Shown here: in pieces, positions 1-5,364 of the stretch | How positions within the stretch are numbered: the stretch's first letter is position 1 | Layout of the letters: every line of letters starts with the position of its first letter | Source of the DNA: Candidatus Gerdarchaeota archaeon | GTDB lineage: Archaea; Asgardarchaeota; Heimdallarchaeia; JABLTI01 | Direction: 5' to 3' | Length of the DNA: 8,093 nucleotides | Assembly: GCA_016839405.1 (NCBI GenBank) | Contig: JAEOUJ010000041.1 | Span: forward strand, 1-8,093 | Translations under genes and position numbers: made by a program | Notes under the pieces: generated by a model | The model's input: the letters and a program-made list of their open reading frames with translations, nothing else | Told to the model about the DNA's origin: nothing | The model's database searches: none

Positions 1-931
1 TAATATATTAAATCCTTTAAATTGGTTAAAAGTTATCAGAAAAGTGAAGGAGTTTAATCCAGATATAATTATTACACATTTGTGGATTCCTTTAATACTT
101 CCTGCACATCGATTTATACTTTCTAAAATAAAAGCTAAGAAAATTTGCATTTGTCATAATATAGCTCCCCATGAAAAAATCTTTTTCAATAAGATTTTAA
201 TTAGACGGTTTTTAAAACAATTTGATTATTTTATTGTTCATGGCGAATCCCAGAAAGAGCAACTTCTCAAATTTTCATCTAAAATCAATTCACAAAATGT
301 TGCAGTTACAACAATACCAACTTTCATAAATCATTTTAATGCTGAAAAATTAACAACAAAGGAAGCACGAGAAAAATTAGATATTCAAGGTAAAATTTTG
401 CTTTTCTTTGGATTTGTACGTCCATATAAAGGATTATCTAACTTAATTTATTCTTTACCAATTATCAATGAAAAATATGATGATGTAATTCTTCTTATTG
501 CTGGTGAATTTTGGTGGAATCAAAGAAAAATTATTGACAATATTATTGATGAATTACAACTTAGGAATATTCAAATTGTAGATCAATATATACCCGATGA
601 AGAAGTAGGCATTTATTTTCAAGCTGCTGATGTTGTAATACTTCCATATAATACCGGATCAGGAAGTGGTGTTATTCAAACTGCTTTTAGTTATAGCAAG
701 CCAGTAATAGCAACAGATGTAGGAACATTTTCAGAAATAATAAAAGACAAAAAAATAGGTTTGATTATCCCTCCAAAAAATCCTCCTGCAATAGCAGATG
801 CTGTTATTTATTTATATGAGGAAATGGATAGAAAAGAACTTGAAAAAAATATAGCTAAAGAATTACATCATTTTTCGTGGGAAAAATTGGTTGATGTTTT
901 TGATAATTTTATGAAAAATAATTCCAATTAA
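1..931 (+). CDS. Glycosyltransferase family 4-like protein, 5' end missing
   Basis: This is the C-terminal part of a GT-B fold glycosyltransferase that transfers a sugar from a nucleotide- or lipid-linked donor, probably in the cytoplasm or at the inner membrane face. The frame is open to the left edge, so the gene starts outside the window; the GTG at 44 is internal. Residues upstream of it (NPLNWLKVIRK) and just after (FNPDIIITHLW) match the acceptor-domain helix and strand usual about 60-80 residues into GT4 proteins. Numbered from that GTG, the donor domain begins with FFGFVRPYKG (121-130), the usual GxxRxxKG phosphate-binding loop, and continues through DVVILPY (196-202) and KPVIATDVG (219-227). 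The canonical E-x7-E pair is not visible: G205 and T213 stand where the glutamates would be, as in the SG-containing GT4 subgroup. Donor and acceptor cannot be named. The next gene starts 78 bases downstream on the same strand. Confidence 0.85.
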   Translation, partial: NILNPLNWLKVIRKVKEFNPDIIITHLWIPLILPAHRFILSKIKAKKICICHNIAPHEKIFFNKILIRRFLKQFDYFIVHGESQKEQLLKFSSKINSQNVAVTTIPTFINHFNAEKLTTKEAREKLDIQGKILLFFGFVRPYKGLSNLIYSLPIINEKYDDVILLIAGEFWWNQRKIIDNIIDELQLRNIQIVDQYIPDEEVGIYFQAADVVILPYNTGSGSGVIQTAFSYSKPVIATDVGTFSEIIKDKKIGLIIPPKNPPAIADAVIYLYEEMDRKELEKNIAKELHHFSWEKLVDVFDNFMKNNSN

Positions 932-949
932 TAAAATCATATACAAATA

Positions 950-964
950 CAAAATATATCTATA
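950..964 (+). promoter_or_regulatory. Possible TATA-like promoter of the VTC-domain gene
   Basis: The AT-rich stretch CAAAATATATCTATA resembles an archaeal TATA box and lies in the 78-base gap before the ATG at 1010. A second AT-rich stretch at about 970-982 is an equally possible box. In so AT-rich a sequence such matches arise by chance, so this is tentative, and read-through from the glycosyltransferase gene is also possible. Confidence 0.25.
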
Positions 965-1009
965 TTGGGATTTAATTATATTATTCAAAATATTGTAGTT
1001 GGGACTAAA

Positions 1010-2677
1010 ATGACTCAAAAGAATTCAAAGAGTTTATTTCAACCTTCTATTGATTTTGAACGTTCAGAATATCGTTACATTTTTTATGCACATGATCAAG
1101 AGGAATTAATTCAAGATTTCATAGATTTAGGTTTTAGAATCCACGTTTACAAACAAAGTCCAATCACAAAAACAATTTATTTTGGTTCCCGTAAAGGATT
1201 AAAACCAGGATTATCAATTAAAGGGCGTATTTATTCCAGTAATCAAACTGAAAATATCTGGCGTCTAAATCCCAATACTTTATTCAATCTTCTAGAGATA
1301 AAATCTACTATTAAAGAAGATGAGACTTTTCTTTATGGTTTTATGGCTGAAGATGAGCATTTGAAATCACTTATTTCAGATGGAGAACTAAAAGATATAC
1401 CTTCAGATATAATCTATCGTATCCAGAAAGCTTCTGAAGGCAGATTATTAATTGATTCAACACTTAAAACAAAAAGTAGGTTAAGTAAAGAGAATATACG
1501 TCCTGAATTAACAACTAATCTCACATTATCTGAAATCATTAATATATTAACTAAACCGAGTGAGCTCGATGAAAAGCTTTCATCAGAAGTTAGTGATTTG
1601 TTAAATGAAAAAATTAGACCGATTTATTACAAATCATTGATCCCTTATGTTATGACTCAATATAGTAGAATACACCTTATACCTACAGATACTAATTTGC
1701 TAGATATCATTAGGGTGACAATTGATCCCGGTGTGGATTATTATGATATAATCCTTGATGACCCAGATACCTTTATAGAAAATCCAAAAGCAATTGCTGA
1801 GTATATTAATAGAGAAAAATTCTGCAGATTAGAATTCAAGATAAATCCAACATCTATTAAGAAAACAAAAGGTTTGGATCAAACCATTGGCAGCATTATT
1901 AGAAAATACAAATGCATTGGTTACATTTCAAAGAAATGGTCTGGGGTAACAATGGTTTCTGAAAGACATATCAATAAACAAGCTTTTTGGAGGGAAGCGT
2001 TTGGTAAAAGTATTTCAGGTTTCTTTCCTGTTGATTCTTCATGGTTCTCATATGGCAGCGTTACTGAGGGTTTGTTACAATTAATTAAAAAATCAAAGAG
2101 TTTCAAAGCTTATGAGAAAAATCCTCGTGTTTTGGTGAAAAATGAAAATTTCGTTCAAGGTTTTCTTGGTGTTCCATCACCTTCATTGATTGTTACTGTT
2201 GAAGGACCATATATTACTTATAATTTGCCACCAATAAGCTACCCAGTAAAGCTCACAAAAACCATGCCAGAATTTTATATTGTAGAGGATTCAATTAATC
2301 CTGTTCGTTCAAATATTATATCAACTAGAAGTCAATTGGAGGATATTTTACATCCTTCTATAGAAATAGAAGGCTACTCTTTCTTTAGGAGTTATGGTTT
2401 TTTGGTTGAAGGGCAGAAATCAAACAGAATATATAAACTAACTATTGAAAGAAAAACATCCGTTCAAGAAATGATTGCTGATCCTACATCTGAAAAATTA
2501 GATTCAAAACAAAAAACAGAGATTTATTGTAAAATGCGATATATAGGAACTGAAGATAGGTTATACAAAATCGATGAACAGAGTATTTTTAATGAACTGG
2601 AAGCTTTTTATGAAGAATTTTCACCATTCATGTCTGAACCTTTAACTTTGAACAAAACAATATATGATTGGGATTAA
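1010..2677 (+). CDS. VTC-domain (triphosphate tunnel, polyphosphate polymerase-like) protein with unknown C-terminal region
   Basis: The N-terminal ~345 residues follow the VTC domain, the triphosphate tunnel fold of the yeast polyphosphate polymerase Vtc4. From the ATG at 1010 I see, in order: YRYIFY (21-26, R22 at the first basic tunnel position), TIYFGS (55-60), SIKGRIY (69-75, K71 and R73), LEIK (95-98), QYSR (217-220, R220), IRVTID (234-239, R235), LEFK (274-277, E275 and K277) and YISKKW (305-310). These match the basic and metal-binding positions of the family, although the lysine expected after the first LExK is not obvious. Yeast-like SPX and DUF202 membrane parts are absent and no transmembrane helix is visible, so the protein looks soluble. 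Residues ~346-555 are unrecognised. It may make polyphosphate or hydrolyse a triphosphate; the sequence does not decide. A TTG at 965 would add 15 unconserved residues, so I prefer the ATG. Confidence 0.7.
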   Translation: MTQKNSKSLFQPSIDFERSEYRYIFYAHDQEELIQDFIDLGFRIHVYKQSPITKTIYFGSRKGLKPGLSIKGRIYSSNQTENIWRLNPNTLFNLLEIKSTIKEDETFLYGFMAEDEHLKSLISDGELKDIPSDIIYRIQKASEGRLLIDSTLKTKSRLSKENIRPELTTNLTLSEIINILTKPSELDEKLSSEVSDLLNEKIRPIYYKSLIPYVMTQYSRIHLIPTDTNLLDIIRVTIDPGVDYYDIILDDPDTFIENPKAIAEYINREKFCRLEFKINPTSIKKTKGLDQTIGSIIRKYKCIGYISKKWSGVTMVSERHINKQAFWREAFGKSISGFFPVDSSWFSYGSVTEGLLQLIKKSKSFKAYEKNPRVLVKNENFVQGFLGVPSPSLIVTVEGPYITYNLPPISYPVKLTKTMPEFYIVEDSINPVRSNIISTRSQLEDILHPSIEIEGYSFFRSYGFLVEGQKSNRIYKLTIERKTSVQEMIADPTSEKLDSKQKTEIYCKMRYIGTEDRLYKIDEQSIFNELEAFYEEFSPFMSEPLTLNKTIYDWD

Positions 2678-2699
2678 TTGGAAAAGGTATGAACTAAAA

Positions 2700-3326
2700 A
2701 TGTGGGAATGGCGATTATTTTTCCCTGAAGAAGAAAAAGAAGACATTCCTTTTTACAACAAAATAAAATCAATTGTTGAAAGTTCTCCTTTAGAAACAAG
2801 ATTCGATTATTACTATCTGATTAATGATGATAAAATAGGTTTAAAGGAGCGAGGACCACCAAATTCAATTCATTATGAGCCAAAACTTGAATTAAAAATT
2901 CAATTAACAAAATCAAATTGGGGAGGAGAACACTGGATTAAACCAATAAAATTACCAATTAAAGGAATCATAAACCAAAATGAAGGATTAGATAAAAAGA
3001 AAATTATTTCATTATTGACCAAATTTCAAAAAGATCATAACAATAAATTAAACAATCAAATAGAGTTCATAATTAATGAATTCTATAAAAAGACAATTCC
3101 CCGCATTAAAACTAAAAAATATAGAAAACAAATTCCAATTGCAATAAAAAACCAAATTATTACAGTAGAACACACAAAAATAATTCTTAAAGACGAAGTT
3201 TGGGAAACATTCGAGATAGAAGGTTCAGTTATGGATTCTGTCCAATCTTTTGTAAAGGAACATATAATACTTAAAAAGGGACTAGTAATGGGCTATCCAG
3301 AATTTCTGTTGCAATGTGGATTATAA
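2700..3326 (+). CDS. CYTH-like (triphosphate tunnel fold) protein
   Basis: This is probably a small soluble member of the CYTH/triphosphate tunnel superfamily, whose members bind or hydrolyse triphosphates. Numbered from the upstream ATG at 2664, an EWRLFF strand (15-20) takes the place of the N-terminal ExExK signature. It is followed by TRFDYYYL (45-52), IGLKERG (58-64, K61 and R63), LELK (75-78, E76 and K78), a lysine-rich segment at 141-155, ITVEH (166-170), WETFEIEG (180-187, E184 and E186) and GYPEFL (210-215). Alternating acidic and basic residues on short strands suit a tunnel, but the first glutamates are incomplete. I chose the ATG at 2700 because it sits directly before the first conserved strand and follows a purine-rich GGAAAAGG. 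The ATG at 2664 would overlap the upstream gene by 14 bases. The close spacing to the VTC-domain gene implies co-transcription and perhaps a shared substrate. Substrate unknown. Confidence 0.6.
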   Translation: MWEWRLFFPEEEKEDIPFYNKIKSIVESSPLETRFDYYYLINDDKIGLKERGPPNSIHYEPKLELKIQLTKSNWGGEHWIKPIKLPIKGIINQNEGLDKKKIISLLTKFQKDHNNKLNNQIEFIINEFYKKTIPRIKTKKYRKQIPIAIKNQIITVEHTKIILKDEVWETFEIEGSVMDSVQSFVKEHIILKKGLVMGYPEFLLQCGL

Positions 3327-3351
3327 TTCATACATAAAAATCTCTGATTAA

Positions 3352-3367
3352 TATTTGTTCTTTTCTC
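3352..3367 (+). terminator. T-rich tract, possible archaeal-type terminator
   Basis: The tract TATTTGTTCTTTTCTC starts 25 bases after the stop codon of the CYTH-like gene. It has no hairpin before it, which fits archaeal T-rich termination better than a bacterial intrinsic terminator. It would end the VTC/CYTH transcript. Confidence 0.35.
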
Positions 3368-3440
3368 ATCTATATAGAGTAAGAGGTAATATATAGACAT
3401 ATTTAATGACGTGAGGTAATTATCTAATAGCTATTTCTAG

Positions 3441-3451
3441 TATAATAAATA
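3441..3451 (+). promoter_or_regulatory. Upstream TATA-like box
   Basis: TATAATAAATA resembles an archaeal TATA box or a bacterial -10. Initiation 10-25 bases downstream would give a leader of about 120-135 bases to the Nudix gene and would include most or all of the inverted repeat at 3462-3533. No -35 element is seen at the usual spacing. Confidence 0.25.
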
Positions 3452-3461
3452 CAAGTTAAAA

Positions 3462-3533
3462 GATTAAATTGATCGATATCCATTAAATCCGACTTTAAAA
3501 GATGGGGGTTTTAGGTTTGAAATTAATTTAATC
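3462..3533 (+). repeat. Imperfect inverted repeat enclosing a G-run
   Basis: GATTAAATTGAT (3462-3473) pairs with ATTAATTTAATC (3522-3533) over 12 positions, with one G-U pair. The 48-base interior contains AAATCC (3485-3490), which can pair with GGGTTT (3506-3511) with one G-U pair. Arms this AT-rich can occur by chance. Confidence 0.3.
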
Positions 3534-3550
3534 AAATTATGTCATTTTTT

Positions 3551-3560
3551 GATATAATAA
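3551..3560 (+). promoter_or_regulatory. Likely proximal promoter of the Nudix gene
   Basis: GATATAATAA follows a T6 run and lies about 30-38 bases before the ATG at 3589. That would place an archaeal start site about 5-15 bases before the start codon, giving a short leader. No convincing -35 hexamer is seen 17 bases upstream. Confidence 0.35.
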
Positions 3561-3588
3561 AATCATCTAAAGAAAGAGAAGATTCTCA

Positions 3589-4089
3589 ATGAAAACCGAA
3601 ATCAAACCAAAAGCAATTTGCGTCTTTAGAAATAAGGAGGAAATTCTAGTCTCCGAATACATCAATCCTAAAACAAATGAACCATTTTACCGACCTATTG
3701 GTGGTAGAATTGAATTTGGTGAGAATAGTGCTATTGCTTTACAACGTGAAATTCAGGAAGAATTAGGCGCTGAAATTCAAAACATACGCTATTTGGGAGT
3801 AGTTGAGAATATTTATCATTTTAAGGGCAAACAAAATCATGAATTACTTTTCATTTATGATGCTGATTTTGTTGATGCTTCTTTCTATTTAGAATCGATG
3901 ATAGAAGGATTTGAATACACTGATAGCCGTAAATTTAAAATCTACTGGAAACCCATTTCAGAATTTTTAAATGGCAATTTAATCCTTTATCCAGAAGGTT
4001 TACTTGATTTACTAATAGAAGACATGCTTGTGGAATTGCCAATTGCTGAGTATAATTTAATAGAAGAACAATCAGTTATCACAAAATAA
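3589..4089 (+). CDS. Nudix hydrolase
   Basis: This cytoplasmic hydrolase cleaves a nucleoside diphosphate linked to another group, X, with Mg2+ or Mn2+. The Nudix box is complete at residues 39-61: G39, E45 and then REIQEELGA (53-61), exactly fitting G-x5-E-x7-REUxEExGU, so metal-binding glutamates E54, E57 and E58 are present. The preceding strand FYRPIGG (33-39) and the following YLGVVENIYHFKGK (68-81) and NHELLFIY (83-90) are usual for small Nudix proteins, and 166 residues is an ordinary length. Substrate specificity cannot be read from the sequence; no ADP-ribose or dinucleotide signature is evident. The gene appears to have its own promoter and is flanked by non-coding gaps on both sides, so it is probably monocistronic. 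The ATG at 3589 has only a weak purine-rich stretch (AGAAAGAGAAG) in front. Confidence 0.93.
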   Translation: MKTEIKPKAICVFRNKEEILVSEYINPKTNEPFYRPIGGRIEFGENSAIALQREIQEELGAEIQNIRYLGVVENIYHFKGKQNHELLFIYDADFVDASFYLESMIEGFEYTDSRKFKIYWKPISEFLNGNLILYPEGLLDLLIEDMLVELPIAEYNLIEEQSVITK

Positions 4090-4115
4090 TTGTTATTTAA
4101 CAGTCCATAATCTCA

Positions 4116-4126
4116 TTATTATTTTT
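4116..4126 (+). terminator. T-rich tract after the Nudix gene
   Basis: TTATTATTTTT lies 27 bases after the Nudix stop codon without a supporting hairpin. It is a weak candidate for an archaeal-type terminator and could equally be AT-rich spacer. Confidence 0.25.
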
Positions 4127-4166
4127 CCGACAAGTTAATTAACACAGTTTCGTTATTTTGAACAGA

Positions 4167-5342
4167 ATGTCTAAAGATACTGATTTCTCTCTCTTACAAA
4201 AACTACTAAGAGAAAATAGGTTGGATAAACACTTTGATTGTATTCTAAATAAATTAAACACACAATTCCAAGAAGAGAATTTAGTGAGATTGGATTTATC
4301 ACATTTGAATATTAAAAATTTATCAAATTCACTAGGGTGTTTCAAGGCATTACAAAGATTGGATTTACGGTATAATAAGCTTTCAAACCTACCTAAATCA
4401 ATTGGAAATTTATTGAATTTAAGGCGATTAGATCTTCGCTCAAATCTACTAAAATCATTACCTGATAGCTTTAAATTATTGAAGAATTTAAGAGAACTAG
4501 ATTTACGAGAAAATAAATTAAATGTTTTTCCAGAAGAAATAGTTTACTTAAGAAAATTACGTGAATTGAATCTAAATAATAACCCTATTAGCAATTTTTT
4601 GGAATCTATAAAAAATTTGGAAAAAATAGAGATTTTAAATCTTAGAAATATGAATCTTGTAAATCTTCCTTCAATTATTTGTAATTTAAAAAGTTTAAAT
4701 TTCTTAGATTTAGGTAGTAATCAATTATCTACTCTACCTAAAAGAATTAATCGACTACAAAGATTAGTATCACTAATTCTGCAAAAAAATAGGTTTATAA
4801 CATTACCAGAAACAATTAGTGAATTGCCTTATTTACAACGAATTGATTTTCGTTATAATAAATTTAAAGCAATTCCAAGTTGTTTATTAGAGCTTAAAAG
4901 AATATCAAGATTAGATTTTGTTTCAAATCAACTTAAATCAATCCCGGAAGATATTCACTACTTGGAAAGTTTAATTGATTTCAGATTATACGATAATAAA
5001 TTGAGTTTTTTACCAGATAATATATGTAAGCTCTCAAATTTACTCAGACTTGAAATCAATTATAATCAAATCACATATTTACCATCAAGGATTGGTTATT
5101 TAACGAATTTACAAGAATTTATTGCTAATAATAATCAAATTGAGGAATTACCATCTTCAGTTAATCAATTAGATAATTTAGTTCTTATTGATATTAGTAA
5201 TAATAAAATAGAAGAGTTACCAAATTCACTTCTTGGATTGAAAAAATTAAATGAAATTTTTGTTGAAAATAATCCATTAAATGAATCAAGTAAAGAAATT
5301 ATTCATAAATTAAAAGAAAAAGGATGTGAGGTTCATATCTAA
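4167..5342 (+). CDS. Leucine-rich repeat protein, 23-residue SHOC2/RSU1-type repeats (first paralogue)
   Basis: After a helical N-terminal region of about 36 residues, the 391-residue protein consists of fifteen LRRs with the pattern LxxLxLxxNxLxxLPxxIxxL. The first fourteen are exactly 23 residues long with no insertion. The last (NEIFVENN onward) runs into a C-terminal helix ending CEVHI, which should cap the solenoid. There is no signal peptide, membrane segment, enzymatic domain or GTPase domain, so it is probably a cytoplasmic binding scaffold. Repeats 2-4 carry Arg-Asp-Arg residues across the concave strand (RLDLR, ELDLR), a charged strip that could be the ligand face. Repeat 5 lacks the LP proline (FLES) and repeat 6 the consensus asparagine (RNMN). 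The ATG at 4167 is preferred to a TTG at 4158; neither has a clear ribosome-binding site. A paralogue begins 22 bases downstream. Confidence 0.9.
   Translation: MSKDTDFSLLQKLLRENRLDKHFDCILNKLNTQFQEENLVRLDLSHLNIKNLSNSLGCFKALQRLDLRYNKLSNLPKSIGNLLNLRRLDLRSNLLKSLPDSFKLLKNLRELDLRENKLNVFPEEIVYLRKLRELNLNNNPISNFLESIKNLEKIEILNLRNMNLVNLPSIICNLKSLNFLDLGSNQLSTLPKRINRLQRLVSLILQKNRFITLPETISELPYLQRIDFRYNKFKAIPSCLLELKRISRLDFVSNQLKSIPEDIHYLESLIDFRLYDNKLSFLPDNICKLSNLLRLEINYNQITYLPSRIGYLTNLQEFIANNNQIEELPSSVNQLDNLVLIDISNNKIEELPNSLLGLKKLNEIFVENNPLNESSKEIIHKLKEKGCEVHI
4275..5240 (+). repeat. Fourteen in-frame 69-base LRR units
   Basis: The coding sequence repeats with a strict period of 69 bases (23 codons), beginning with the ENLVRLDL unit. 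Units are conserved at the protein level but diverged in DNA, indicating old duplications rather than a recent tandem expansion. A fifteenth degenerate unit follows up to 5339. Confidence 0.85.
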
Positions 5343-5346
5343 TTTT

Positions 5347-5351
5347 GGAGG
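5347..5351 (+). promoter_or_regulatory. Shine-Dalgarno-like GGAGG before the second LRR gene
   Basis: GGAGG lies 4 bases after the first LRR gene's stop and 13 bases before the TTG at 5365. Spacing is longer than usual, but a stop at 5362-5364 is in frame just upstream and the next in-frame ATG is well over 100 codons on, so this motif supports the TTG start and translation from a shared transcript. Confidence 0.5.
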
Positions 5352-5364
5352 TTGTTTGTGTTAA

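Larger units (their letters stand above)
3327..3588. other. Non-coding gap before the Nudix gene
   Basis: This 262-base gap contains no credible coding frame. It holds a T-rich tract, a perfect 10-base palindrome TCTATATAGA (3369-3378), the octamer GAGGTAAT twice exactly 30 bases apart (3383-3390 and 3413-3420), a TATAATAAATA box (3441-3451), an imperfect 12-base inverted repeat (3462-3473 with 3522-3533) enclosing a G-run at 3504-3508, and a second TATA-like box close to the Nudix start. The contents suggest a regulatory region or a long leader, but none matches a known RNA family that I can recognise. Confidence 0.5.

Noticed and set aside
1921..2106. Minus-strand open frame of 61 codons inside the VTC-domain gene
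   Set aside because: Short shadow frame with no start signal and no domain.
3502..3531. Nine-codon peptide starting at ATG 3502 (MGVLGLKLI)
   Set aside because: No ribosome-binding site and no sign of attenuation; such short frames are expected by chance.
3327..3588. tRNA or box C/D RNA in the gap before the Nudix gene
   Set aside because: No cloverleaf arms or T-loop signature, and no properly spaced C and D boxes were found on either strand.
4139..4345. Minus-strand open frame of 68 codons opposite the first LRR gene
   Set aside because: It is a shadow of the start of the LRR gene; its serine- and phenylalanine-rich translation reflects antisense leucine and asparagine codons.
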